A DNA stretch of 64,000 nucleotides, from positions 3,210,782-3,274,781 of the forward strand of contig OX638353.1 of NCBI GenBank assembly GCA_951813255.1, written 5' to 3'. Under the pieces are notes generated by a model that searched no databases, was not told the origin of the DNA, and saw only the letters and a list, made by a program, of their open reading frames with translations. The position numbers and the translations under genes were made by a program. Below are positions 27,947-35,991 of the stretch, in pieces (position 1 is the stretch's first letter; each line of letters begins with the position of its first letter). The stretch comes from an uncultured Dehalococcoidia bacterium. GTDB taxonomy: Bacteria > Chloroflexota > Dehalococcoidia > Lucifugimonadales > JAAXIE01.

Positions 27947-28318
27947 ATGACCACCTTGACACAAGACCACATTCAGATTTCAGAAGACTTCCTCAAACGG
28001 GCCCAAGCCTACTTCGCCCAAGGGGACTTGCACCAAGCATCTGAGAAGGGTTGGGGCGCAGCTGCGCACATGGCTAAGGCAGCGGCGGCGGCCCATGGCT
28101 GGACATATGAGACCCACGATGACTTCTTCCAGATAATCCGGCAGGCATCGAACAGGCTTGGTGACAGACGCCTTCACACATGGCGCAAGAGCGCCAATGA
28201 CCTCCACAGGAACTTCTACGTGCGAAAGATGTTCCTCGACTCCGAGACCATCGAAGACGACCTGAACGACGTCGTTATGCTTGCGGACGCGTTGAAGGGC
28301 CTCGCGACCGCAAGGTAG
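27947..28318 (+). CDS. PaREP1-like HEPN-domain protein
   Basis: All-helical protein of 123 aa. ISEDFLKRAQAYFAQGDLHQASEKGWGAAAHMAKAAAAAHGW and the C-terminal segment RKSANDLHRNFY fit the PaREP1/HEPN superfamily. HEPN proteins are often RNases with an R-x(4-6)-H motif; RKSANDLH could be that motif. AAGGACTACCC precedes the ATG. No nucleotidyltransferase (MNT) partner lies next to it. It opens the defence-like island. The alternative is a non-catalytic HEPN scaffold. Confidence 0.7.
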   Translation: MTTLTQDHIQISEDFLKRAQAYFAQGDLHQASEKGWGAAAHMAKAAAAAHGWTYETHDDFFQIIRQASNRLGDRRLHTWRKSANDLHRNFYVRKMFLDSETIEDDLNDVVMLADALKGLATAR

Positions 28319-28464
28319 CGGTTTGGGGGTTTGGGGGCGAAGTGGAGGTGGTTGGCTCGTGGTGTCCCGCTCTCGATTGAATGAGCGGGTAGCAGGCGTT
28401 GATGGGCACAGTGGTGCCAATCGCCAACTTGATTACCACATTTTGGGGGATGGGATGAGGTGCC

Positions 28465-29961
28465 ATGTCGCTTAACAGACCTGTGCTCCTGTCCAAGTCA
28501 CGGTTTTTAGCAGGCCTCCAATGCCTGAAGCGGCTTTATCTCGACTGCCATCATCGCGAGCTTGCGGACCCGGTGAGCGCCAGCCACCAAGCTATCTTTG
28601 ATACCGGACACACCGTCGGTGCGTTAGCTAGGGGCCGATTTCCCGGTGGAACTCTAGTCGATGAGCCGTACTTTGAACACGACCAGGCTGAGCGAAGGAC
28701 CCAAGTCCTGTTGCGTGATCAGTCGGTGCCGGCGTTGTACGAGCCTGCATTCTCCTTTGCCGACATTAGGACGAGAGTGGATGTGCTGCTACGCACATCC
28801 GGCAAGGCTTTCGACCTGATTGAAGTGAAGTCCACTGCAAGCGCCAAGGACGAACATATCCCGGACGTGGCCATCCAGATGCATGTGGTGGAGGGATGTG
28901 GGATTCCTGTCGCGCGGGCCTACCTGATGCACCTGAATACCGCATACGTATACACGGGTGGAGACCACGACCTAACGGAGCTATTCTCCCTGAGGGATGT
29001 GACCGACGAGGCTAGGGAGTACGCTGCTGAGGAGATGCCCGACGAATTATTCCAGATGTGGGAGGGGATGCGACAAGCCGATACGCTGGATATCGACACA
29101 GGCAGGCATTGCGTCCGGCCATACGTCTGCCCGTTCTTCGGACACTGTCACCGGAATGAGCTGGAGCATCCAATCGAGGAGTTACCGGGCCTGACGCCAC
29201 GGGCCGAAGAACGATTGCGGGCCTCGGGGATAGGGGTTGTGGCTGACATCCCTTCGGACTTCCCGGGTCTGTCGAGGCTGCAGAGCCGTGTGCGCGAAAG
29301 CGTGATTTCTCGACAGCCGTTCATCGGGGAAGGGCTACGGGAAAGGCTGAGGGAGATTGCGTTCCCTGCGAGTTTCCTAGACTTCGAGGCGTTGAACTCC
29401 GCTATCCCAACTTATGTCGGCACACGGCCATTCCAGACGGTCCCCTTTCAATGGTCGCTACATGTGCGAGAGGCGGACGGTGGTTTGAGGCACTGCACGT
29501 TTCTAGCGGAGGGCGTGGAGGACCCGCGAGAAGAACTGATAACAACCCTGCTCGAGGCAGTCCCATCCCAGGGCACGATAGTTGCTTACTCAAACTATGA
29601 GCGCAGCGTGCTGAAGAGTCTCGCCTTGGCTTTCCCGCAATGGGAGGAGCGCGTGTTGGATTTGTGCGATCGTGTTGTCGACCTGCACAAGTTAGTCAGG
29701 GAATGCTATTACCACCCGGAGATGCGAGGCAGTTTCTCCATCAAGGCGGTGCTTCCCGTCTTGGTACCTGACCTAGGCTATGGCGACCTTGATATCGGAG
29801 AGGGCAGGGCTGCGGCGGCAGCCTTTGCGCACAGTATCGCGGCGGGCACTGCTGAGGATGAGCGCGCAGCGATTCGAGAATCGTTGCTTGCTTACTGCAA
29901 GCGGGACACAGAAGCGATGGTTCGGGTGTATGAGGCTCTCAAAGAGGACGTCGGGGAGTAA
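28465..29961 (+). CDS. Cas4-like nuclease fused to DEDD exonuclease domain (DUF2779)
   Basis: Protein of 498 aa. The N-terminal half resembles a RecB/Cas4 PD-(D/E)XK nuclease: R-rich start, C20, DLIEVKSTAS as the E-x-K motif near residue 120, and C216, C222 and C228, which with C20 could hold an Fe-S cluster. The C-terminal half is DUF2779, an RNase H-like exonuclease domain with FLDFEALNSAIP (D306, E308), VAYSNYE and a late LLAYCKRDTEAM. It likely processes or degrades nucleic acid. It is flanked by HEPN and PD-(D/E)XK genes, and no cas genes are present. A GAGGTGCC ribosome site precedes the ATG. Confidence 0.8.
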   Translation: MSLNRPVLLSKSRFLAGLQCLKRLYLDCHHRELADPVSASHQAIFDTGHTVGALARGRFPGGTLVDEPYFEHDQAERRTQVLLRDQSVPALYEPAFSFADIRTRVDVLLRTSGKAFDLIEVKSTASAKDEHIPDVAIQMHVVEGCGIPVARAYLMHLNTAYVYTGGDHDLTELFSLRDVTDEAREYAAEEMPDELFQMWEGMRQADTLDIDTGRHCVRPYVCPFFGHCHRNELEHPIEELPGLTPRAEERLRASGIGVVADIPSDFPGLSRLQSRVRESVISRQPFIGEGLRERLREIAFPASFLDFEALNSAIPTYVGTRPFQTVPFQWSLHVREADGGLRHCTFLAEGVEDPREELITTLLEAVPSQGTIVAYSNYERSVLKSLALAFPQWEERVLDLCDRVVDLHKLVRECYYHPEMRGSFSIKAVLPVLVPDLGYGDLDIGEGRAAAAAFAHSIAAGTAEDERAAIRESLLAYCKRDTEAMVRVYEALKEDVGE

Positions 29962-30003
29962 CCATCTCATCTATTGACGACTAGGCTAGCTATAGGAGGT
30001 GAC

Positions 30004-30690
30004 ATGAGTATTTTGGGCATAACGAACAGAACCGAAAACTGGATAACCGCATCCTATTTCGCTCCGCTATCTCGGATGGGGATTCTTCGATTGGCTAAAC
30101 ACCTCGGAGAATCTTCACAAACAGTGCCTGGGGACGTTCACCTTGAGCTGTTTTGGAGAGGAGTGCGAGACTATCTAAGCCAAATACATCAGAGCGCCGG
30201 TAATCACTATGACGATTTTGCCTCCCGTTACAATCGGTTGTTCGGTCCCGAAGGTACAGAAGGTGACTTGCGAAGACAGGTTGAGAAATTCCGACATTCC
30301 GAGGGGCTAGCGTTCTCGGACCTTAGGCCCGACAACTATATGGCTGTGACAGAAGATCAGATTCGGCAGCTGGGTAGCAACGTGTTCAATACCGAAATCG
30401 ACGTAGTATTGGAATCCCCGGGATGTCTGTTTGTCGGAGAGGCCAAGCACGAAAGCAACCTAGGAAGTGATGGCAGTCTAGTCCTAGTTCACCAGCTGGT
30501 AAGACAGTACGTCGCCGCCAAGATTTTGCTGGATATCTTGGGCCAAACCAAACAAGTAGTGCCTTTCGTGGTCTGGAACAGAAATCCGAGCCAAAGGAGG
30601 CCAGTCCAAATTGAATTCATGATTGAGCAGGGCTGGCTCCAAGAAGACCACGTTCTTGAGTGGTGTGACATAGTGGCGTTGTGCTCGTGA
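30004..30690 (+). CDS. Hypothetical PD-(D/E)XK nuclease-like protein
   Basis: Protein of 228 aa with no family I can name. The segment TEIDVVLESPGCLFVGEAKHES has the spacing of a PD-(D/E)XK active site (D133, E146, K148). AGGAGG 4 nt before ATG 30004 decides the start over a longer frame from 29974. It lies 42 bp after the Cas4-like/DEDD gene, probably in the same transcript. Base composition is more AT-rich than the metabolic genes around the island, consistent with transfer. A restriction or anti-phage nuclease is the inferred role. Confidence 0.6.
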   Translation: MSILGITNRTENWITASYFAPLSRMGILRLAKHLGESSQTVPGDVHLELFWRGVRDYLSQIHQSAGNHYDDFASRYNRLFGPEGTEGDLRRQVEKFRHSEGLAFSDLRPDNYMAVTEDQIRQLGSNVFNTEIDVVLESPGCLFVGEAKHESNLGSDGSLVLVHQLVRQYVAAKILLDILGQTKQVVPFVVWNRNPSQRRPVQIEFMIEQGWLQEDHVLEWCDIVALCS

Positions 30691-30841
30691 TTCAGTTCGA
30701 TATGCCGCGCGCTTGCGATTAGGCAAATAGTCTTCGTGCCGCCCGGGTTTGAGACCTCTTGAATGTGGTCTTGGGTATCCTTCCAGGGGTAGATGGTGAC
30801 CTCGGAGGTGGGAGCACTAGCTTCAGCGGGCTTGGCACTGC

Positions 30842-31693
30842 CCTGTCCGTGTTCGGTACTGTGAGGGGTGTGCAAGTCATATCGTTCCTAGCTATCATCC
30901 TCTTTACTGCTATATGGAGGAGGGCGAGCGGGTGAGTGACATCACGGAAGCGGGGTTGCGGGAGTTCCGCGAGCACTATGGTGACGATGCTATAGGGGCG
31001 GAAGGCCTTTTCGCCTACACCTACGCGGTGCTGCACGACCCAGTCTTCCGTGCAAGGCACTCTGAGGACTTGGAGGGCGAGTTTCCGAGTCTGCCTTTTT
31101 ATGAGGATTTTTGGGACTGGGCTCGGTTGGGGCGGAAGTTGTTGGATTTGCATGTTGGGTTTGAGTCAGTGGAGCTTTATCCGCTTGAGCGCATGGATTC
31201 CCGCCTGCGCAGGAATGACGGTGGTAGGGGCGGGCATGACGGGGAGAGGGTTGTTCTGAGGGCGGACAAGGAGCAGGGTGCTATTACGCTGGATGACAAG
31301 ACGACGCTGACGGGGGTGCCGGCGGATGCTTGGCGGTATGTGCTGGGGAGCCGGTCGGCGATGGAGTGGGTGCTGGACCAGTACAAGGAGAAGAAGCCCA
31401 AGGACCCGACTATCGCTGAGAAGTTCAACACATACCGGTTTGCTGAATACAAGGAGCGGGTGATTGACCTGCTGCAGCGGGTGTGCACGGTGAGCGTGCG
31501 AACGATGGAGATCGTGGACAGCATGGCGCACTGGGAGGAAGGGATTGGGCTGGTGACGTTCAGGGAGCGGGAGAGGGAGACTCTTTCCCCTCCCCTGTGG
31601 TTCGACGGACCGGAAGACGAGGAGTGGCTGGAGGAATTACGTCAGATATGGTTGGAGACATCTTCTGGGTCAGGCTCCCCCGAACCGACCTGA
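30842..31693 (+). pseudogene. 3' remnant of a type ISP restriction-modification enzyme
   Basis: About 280 codons match the C-terminal specificity region of type ISP (LlaGI/LlaBIII-like) restriction-modification enzymes: ITEAGLREFREHYGDD, FAYTYAVLHDPVFRARHSEDL, LPFYEDFWDWARLGRKLLDLHVGFE and SAMEWVLDQYKEKK. Similarity continues upstream of the first ATG (30914) as HPLYCYMEEGERVSDIT, and the frame is closed by TGA at 30797. Full enzymes exceed 1000 residues with nuclease, helicase and methylase domains, none of which is here. An intergenic-type palindrome sits in frame at 31192-31245. Residual expression from ATG 30914 is possible. Confidence 0.75.
31192..31250. repeat. GGATTCCCGCC...GGAATGACG palindromic repeat inserted in a coding frame
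   Basis: The sequence around 31194-31221 (ATGGATTCCCGCCTGCGCAG and on) has the dyad ATTCC/GGAAT around CCTGCGCAGG and continues GAATGACGG. This is the common bacterial intergenic palindrome that translates as MDSRLRxND on one strand and IPACAGMT in another frame. It interrupts the ISP-type remnant without breaking its frame, with a degenerate second copy (GGGCATGACGG) at 31231. Confidence 0.75.
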
Positions 31694-31968
31694 GTCCAGA
31701 CGTTCCTCGCCCGGCGTTAGTGGTGGCTGATGTGGGGATGGGTGATTGGGTTATGTGCCGCATAACCAGCAGGAACTCCGGTCGCTCGGACAGGATTGCC
31801 ATAAACACGCCAGACTTGGGGACGGGACGGCTTCCCCGCAGCAGCTGGGTGAGGCCCGGCCGGTTGTTCACCTTGCACGAGTCAGTGTTCCAAGGCTTAC
31901 TGGGCAGGGCAGACCGCCAGAAGCTGGCGGAGGTTTTGGCGGCTATTCGGGGGTTGTTTCAGGGATAG
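31648..31968 (+). CDS. PemK/MazF-family toxin-like protein
   Basis: Protein of 106 aa beginning VGDIFWVRLPRTDLSPDVPRPALVV, the characteristic MazF/PemK start, followed by MCRITSRNSGRSDRIAI and a closing LFTLHESVFQGLLGRADRQKL. Family members cleave mRNA and arrest growth. The ATG lies within the last 46 bp of the ISP-type remnant in another frame. No MazE/PemI antitoxin is visible immediately upstream. It converges with the antitoxin gene at 31975-32265, with 6 bp between. It may be an orphan toxin retained after loss of its partner. Confidence 0.75.
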   Translation: MVGDIFWVRLPRTDLSPDVPRPALVVADVGMGDWVMCRITSRNSGRSDRIAINTPDLGTGRLPRSSWVRPGRLFTLHESVFQGLLGRADRQKLAEVLAAIRGLFQG

Positions 31969-31974
31969 CGGGGA

Positions 31975-32265
31975 CTAGGTGAGCTTGGTGGCTTGGAGGC
32001 GGAGTCCGAGGGCGTGGAGTACCTTGAGGACGGTGGCGAACTCGGGGTTGCCCTGGGAGGATAGCGACTTGTAGAGGCTCTCCCTGCCCAGACCCGTGTC
32101 CTGTGCTACTGCCGTCATCCGCTTGGCGCGGGCGATGTCTCCGAGGGTCGCCATGATCAGGGCTAGGTCGCCGTCTTCGAGGGCGGCGTTCAGGTATGCC
32201 GCCATGTCCTCATCGTTCTCAAGGTGTTCAGCGGGGTCCCACGGCCGAGTCTGCGTCTTTGCCAT
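31975..32265 (-). CDS. HigA-type addiction-module antitoxin
   Basis: Protein of 96 aa matching the 'addiction module antidote' family: PWDPAEHLENDEDMAAYLNAAL, then an XRE-like helix-turn-helix (IARAKRMTAVAQDTGLGRESLYKSLSSQGNPEFATVLKVL). It would neutralise the toxin encoded just upstream and bind the shared operator. TCTAGGAGGCAACT gives a strong ribosome site before ATG 32265, 9 bp after the toxin stop. The toxin-first order is typical of HigBA. Confidence 0.88.
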   Translation of the reverse strand: MAKTQTRPWDPAEHLENDEDMAAYLNAALEDGDLALIMATLGDIARAKRMTAVAQDTGLGRESLYKSLSSQGNPEFATVLKVLHALGLRLQATKLT

Positions 32266-32274
32266 AGTTGCCTC

Positions 32275-32565
32275 CTAGAGTCCTCTGGCGAGATCCAGTG
32301 CTCTTTGTATGTCCCGATCCTGGCTGTCTTTGTCGCCTCCAGCCAGAAGGACGACCAAGGCTTGACCTCTCTGTGCGTAATACACCCGGTAGCCGGGGCC
32401 GTAGTCGATGCGAACCTCGGATACTCCCTCTCCGACGGGCCTCACGTCGCCGAAGTTGCCCAAGGACATCCGTCGGATGCGGATGTCGATGCGCACCCGA
32501 GCCTGCCTGTCCCGAAGCCTCGTGAACCAACGAGCGTAAACCTCGGTCTGGCGTATCTCGACCAC
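32275..32565 (-). CDS. RelE/ParE-superfamily (HigB-like) toxin
   Basis: Protein of 96 aa beginning VEIRQTEVYARWFTRLRDRQARVRI and containing SLGNFGDVRPVGEGVSEVRIDYGPGYRVYY, the signature of the 'addiction module killer' RelE-like family, which inhibits translation by mRNA cleavage. The open frame reaches TTG 32601, but that codon lies in the -35 box. I start at GTG 32565, 6 nt past the -10, so the message is probably leaderless. It forms an operon with the antitoxin gene. Confidence 0.87.
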   Translation of the reverse strand: MVEIRQTEVYARWFTRLRDRQARVRIDIRIRRMSLGNFGDVRPVGEGVSEVRIDYGPGYRVYYAQRGQALVVLLAGGDKDSQDRDIQRALDLARGL

Positions 32566-32571
32566 TACTGT

Positions 32572-32601
32572 ATTGTAGTCCACAGGATACTTTTGTGGCA
32601 A
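32572..32601 (-). promoter_or_regulatory. Promoter and possible operator of the toxin-antitoxin pair
   Basis: On the minus strand TTGCCA (32601-32596), an 18-nt spacer and TACAAT (32577-32572) give a strong promoter. An inverted repeat CCACA...TGTGG fills the spacer and is a candidate binding site for the HTH antitoxin, allowing autoregulation. Confidence 0.6.
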
Positions 32602-32743
32602 GGCAAGAAACTTTTGGGCTGGAGGGGCGAGGGGCAGCTTACAAAGTGGGGATATGTCCGTGGTGATTCCAGGACCTTTTTCGGTAGAATGTCGAGTCTT
32701 GCAGCGGGTTCCGCGATGTAGTGATTAAAGTGAGGAGATGGTG

Positions 32744-33487
32744 ATGAGAATGGTGAAGGCTTACGGGTGTTCGGAGGGTGAGTGGGAGGCTCGGGTGGAG
32801 CTGGCTGCTGGGTACCGGCTTACGGACCATTTCGGGATGACTGCGCTGATTTATAACCACATCACTGCGCGGGTGCCGGGTACGGATGACCAGTTTCTTA
32901 TCAATGAGTTTGGGCTTGGCTATGAGGAGGTTTCCGCTTCGAACCTGGTGAAGATTGATATGGACGGGAATGTCCTGGAAGAGGTGGAGCGCCAGATCAA
33001 CTTCACGGGGTATGTCATTCATTCGGCGATCCATGGGGCTAGGCATGACGTGGCCTGCGTGATGCATACGCATACGCCCTATGGGATGGCGGTGTCGGCG
33101 CTGGAGGAGGGGCTGGCACCCCTGCAGCAGGAGGCGTACCAATTCCATGAGCGGGTCTCCTACCATGAGTTCGAGGGAGTTGCGCTGGACATGGACGAGC
33201 GGGAGCGGCTGGTGACGGACTTGGGCGGGACCAATGCGATGATCATGCGGAATCATGGGCTGCTGACGGTGGGGCGGTCGGTGGCGGAGGCGTGGGTGAG
33301 GATGTGGCAGCTAGAGCAGGCCTGCAAGGTGCAGGTGCTGGCGCAATCTACGGGGCAGCCGATACGCCAAGCGCCGATCGCTGCTATTGAGAAGGCAGCG
33401 GCCTTTTTTGACCGCGAGTCCGTGGCCTTGGAATGGGCTTGGCTCCTGCGGACACTTGACCGGAAGGACCCGTCGTACAAGGAGTAA
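32744..33487 (+). CDS. Class II aldolase/adducin family protein
   Basis: Zn-dependent class II aldolase-fold protein of 247 aa (fuculose-phosphate aldolase/RhaD/adducin head). Metal ligands are in HTHTPYG (VMHTHTPYGM) and RNHGLLTVG. It could cleave or decarboxylate a small hydroxy acid or sugar phosphate. The frame starts at 32738, but ATG 32744 has AGGAG 6 nt upstream while the first ATG abuts it. It converges with the Rieske oxygenase gene with a 6-bp gap and breaks up the toxin/nuclease cluster. Confidence 0.88.
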   Translation: MRMVKAYGCSEGEWEARVELAAGYRLTDHFGMTALIYNHITARVPGTDDQFLINEFGLGYEEVSASNLVKIDMDGNVLEEVERQINFTGYVIHSAIHGARHDVACVMHTHTPYGMAVSALEEGLAPLQQEAYQFHERVSYHEFEGVALDMDERERLVTDLGGTNAMIMRNHGLLTVGRSVAEAWVRMWQLEQACKVQVLAQSTGQPIRQAPIAAIEKAAAFFDRESVALEWAWLLRTLDRKDPSYKE

Positions 33488-33493
33488 CAGGGG

Positions 33494-34780
33494 CTAGCGG
33501 CGGGACTCGGTGGTCCAAGCGATATTGCTGGACTCCATGAGGCGGGCCCAGTGCTGGTAGAAGTCGCGGTTGCCGACCTCGCTGAAACGGTAGTCGCTGG
33601 CGTAGGTGAGGAGGGACTCGTCGTAGCCCTCGTGGCCCAAGCCTTGGGTGGTGTTGAGTGGCAGACGCCTTGAGGCGACGCCACGGGAGGTGCGGGTGCA
33701 CTCCTGCCAGTTGTCCATGTCGTCCTGCTCGAGGGTGCCGGAGGGGCTGAACCCGCGTATGACGCCTAGGCGTGTCTGTTCCTTGACCTCGTCGGGGGCG
33801 GCCTTGTCGACGAAGGCCCAAGCCCAGACTTCCATCTGCTCGGGGCCGCGGGGCATCCAGACGCGGAAGGTGCGGGATATGCTGCGGTTGATGGCGAAGT
33901 TGGGGAAGACGCGGGCGACGATGGGGTTGCACACTTGGAAGCGGGGGCCGAGGCGGCTATGGGTCTCGGCTTGGATGGAGCGCTCGTACTGCTCTAGTAT
34001 CGATACGGGGGGCTCTGTAGGGTCGTCGGGGGCAATCATGACGAGGCTGTGGCCGTTGCCGGGGGAGAGCATGCGTCCTCCGCTGGTGACGGGGCGGCCG
34101 GAGGAACTCTGGGCGAAGCCTGCGGTGAAGGCGGAGCGGTGGTTCCAGCCTAGGTGGTAGGCATCGCCTCCGAAGTTTTCGGCAGCCAGCTTCCAGTTGG
34201 CGGGGACGACCCACTTGTGCATGCCGCCGATGACCTCGCTCCCGCCTTCACGACGGTCGAAAAAGACGTCGATCATCCACTTCATGTCGCCTAGGCAGGC
34301 GTCGAGGGGCGGGGCGCTGGCGTCGAAGGTGGCGAAGACCAGCCCCTTGTAGGTGTCGAGTTGGGCGACGGGGACGAGTCCCCACTTGGATGTGTCGAGT
34401 TCGTCGTAGTAGGCCTCCTTGAGGCTGGGGACAGCGATGAGCTTGCCGTCGTTGCCGTAGGTCCAGCCGTGGTAGGCGCAGACGAAGGCGGAGGCGTTGC
34501 CGAAGTCGGCGCGGCATACTCGGTTGCCGCGGTGGCGGCAGACGTTGAGGAAGGCACCGACTTTGCCCTTGGAGTCGCGGGTGACGAGCACGGGGTCCTC
34601 GCCCATGTAGGTGGAGAAGAAGTCGCCGGGGTTGGGGATGGTGGACTCGTGGCAGAGGAAGAGCCAGCAGCGGGCGAAGATCTGCTCCAGTTCCTGCTGG
34701 TAGATGTCGGGATCGGAGAAGATCTGGCGGTTGACGAAGGAGCCGTCCTGCTGGACGAGGTCGCTGGTGAGGGTTGCCAT
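33494..34780 (-). CDS. Aromatic ring-hydroxylating oxygenase alpha subunit (Rieske)
   Basis: Terminal oxygenase of the Rieske non-heme iron family, 428 aa. The 2Fe-2S ligands are C81, H83, C101 and H104 (CRHRG...CAYHGW). The catalytic iron site is in the segment NFGGDAYHLGWNHRS. It would hydroxylate an aromatic or quaternary-amine substrate using electrons from a reductase not encoded nearby. The frame extends upstream, but ATG 34780 is preceded by GGAGGCCACCC. The beta subunit is absent, so a homotrimeric type is likely. Confidence 0.92.
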   Translation of the reverse strand: MATLTSDLVQQDGSFVNRQIFSDPDIYQQELEQIFARCWLFLCHESTIPNPGDFFSTYMGEDPVLVTRDSKGKVGAFLNVCRHRGNRVCRADFGNASAFVCAYHGWTYGNDGKLIAVPSLKEAYYDELDTSKWGLVPVAQLDTYKGLVFATFDASAPPLDACLGDMKWMIDVFFDRREGGSEVIGGMHKWVVPANWKLAAENFGGDAYHLGWNHRSAFTAGFAQSSSGRPVTSGGRMLSPGNGHSLVMIAPDDPTEPPVSILEQYERSIQAETHSRLGPRFQVCNPIVARVFPNFAINRSISRTFRVWMPRGPEQMEVWAWAFVDKAAPDEVKEQTRLGVIRGFSPSGTLEQDDMDNWQECTRTSRGVASRRLPLNTTQGLGHEGYDESLLTYASDYRFSEVGNRDFYQHWARLMESSNIAWTTESRR

Positions 34781-35083
34781 GGGTGGCCTCCCGGTAGTTG
34801 TCGTGGGTGGGTTAATGGGGGGTGTGTACCATTGGGGGAGTGGGGTTGTCAAACGGGAGGGAGGGTTTTGGGTACCTGTCCGCAGACAGGGCGTCGTGGC
34901 GAGATAATACCAGGGAGTACCTCCTCGAGGGGAGCAGGGTTAAGGCGCTTGGGGGACAGGAGACGAAAGAGAACATAGTATCGACAACAGGGAACATATG
35001 AGTGTAAACAACTTGACATACCCATGTAGCACAGCGAAAATCAATATAAATGATCTAATTGCCAAGACCCACGGATCTGAAGA
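34781..35083. other. Intergenic, shift to lower GC
   Basis: No gene is supported. The first 150 bp is G-rich like the Rieske gene; the sequence then turns AT-richer, marking the edge of the 35-36.3 kb accessory cassette. A promoter lies at 35013-35041. Confidence 0.5.
35013..35041 (+). promoter_or_regulatory. Predicted promoter of the 35.1 kb hypothetical gene
   Basis: A perfect TTGACA (35013-35018), a 17-nt spacer and GAAAAT (35036-35041, 4 of 6). The predicted start near 35048 lies 36-57 nt before the candidate start codons. Confidence 0.5.
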
Positions 35084-35584
35084 TTGGAGACAATCGAAAT
35101 CAAGATGGGCGTACATGACATCTCCCTGACATTGACGGTTCAAAACACTGGCGAGACCTTCGAAGTAGAAGGTGATGACCTGATAAGCTTGGAATCCCCT
35201 TTGTCACCTCCCTACCTGAATCGACTCCATCATCCTGGTCTCCGCGCTAGGAACTGGAGGCATGACTACACCAAATGGTATGACAACGAACATAGTTTTC
35301 TCAGCCAGTTGCATGAGACCTACCCAATGTGCGCGGATGCTGCTCGGGTGCTGTTATATGCTGTTTACGTAGTATGCTCAGACGGAAAGCTCTACAAGGG
35401 CTCTAATGACACCTTCAGGGAAGCCTACGAAAAATTCAGGAAGCTCCATGGGACATCCCCTCCCCTCCTTTTGAATATGCCGATTCGTGCTGCCTCCAGT
35501 CCTGAAGACTACTTGCAACACATATACCCACAGTCATATTTTCAATGGAAAACGCTGTTTCGCGCTTGGTGGTACAAAAACTAA
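35084..35584 (+). CDS. Hypothetical protein
   Basis: Protein of up to 166 aa that I do not recognise. It begins with a beta-rich segment (GVHDISLTLTVQNTGETFEVEGDDLI) and ends with an aromatic, helical segment (SYFQWKTLFRAWWYK). The start is unsure: TTG 35084 or ATG 35105, neither with a good ribosome site. Base composition is AT-richer than the core genes. It converges with the HEPN-like gene (4-bp overlap), so it belongs to the same accessory cassette. Confidence 0.55.
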   Translation: METIEIKMGVHDISLTLTVQNTGETFEVEGDDLISLESPLSPPYLNRLHHPGLRARNWRHDYTKWYDNEHSFLSQLHETYPMCADAARVLLYAVYVVCSDGKLYKGSNDTFREAYEKFRKLHGTSPPLLLNMPIRAASSPEDYLQHIYPQSYFQWKTLFRAWWYKN

Positions 35585-35991
35585 AAGTGCAGCGCCAGAG
35601 TCCCTTGCACATCCGACCGGGAGAAGGTCCGTCCGGGATTGTAGTCGGCATCGAGGCGTAGTCCCTGCATGGTCACGAGGGTATCCGCAAAGGTCAGAAT
35701 GGCGGAACTGAAGGCTGGGGCATTCTGTCTGGCAAAGACTCTGCCGCACTGCGCCTTTGCCGCTCCGTGATCCAGTGACCGGTAAGTCTGAACCCAGAGC
35801 TGGCCCTTACGAACTGTCGAAGAGCTGCCGACGAAGGCATCGGCCGCGGTGCTGGCTAGGGTGTCGAAAAGGGCGTAGTAGGCTGTGCTCAGAGCCTTTC
35901 GGAGGTCTTCTTGGTTAGGGCGACCTCTTCTTCCGCCAATCTGTCCATCAGCTAGGGCTTTGGCGATCCACAGGAGGCGTCTGGGGTTCAC
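35581..35991 (-). CDS. HEPN-like protein, translationally coupled
   Basis: Helical protein of 136 aa with KALSTAYYALFDTLA, matching the SRSAYYALFH-type helix of HEPN-like proteins, and LRLDADYNPGRTFSRSDV, the conserved ADYDP-type segment of the same group. The GTG start overlaps the TGA of the upstream gene as GTGA, a standard coupling arrangement, so I prefer it to the longer frame from 36021. With its partner it looks like a toxin-antitoxin or sensing pair. No canonical R-x4-6-H catalytic motif is certain. Confidence 0.65.
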   Translation of the reverse strand: MNPRRLLWIAKALADGQIGGRRGRPNQEDLRKALSTAYYALFDTLASTAADAFVGSSSTVRKGQLWVQTYRSLDHGAAKAQCGRVFARQNAPAFSSAILTFADTLVTMQGLRLDADYNPGRTFSRSDVQGTLALHF

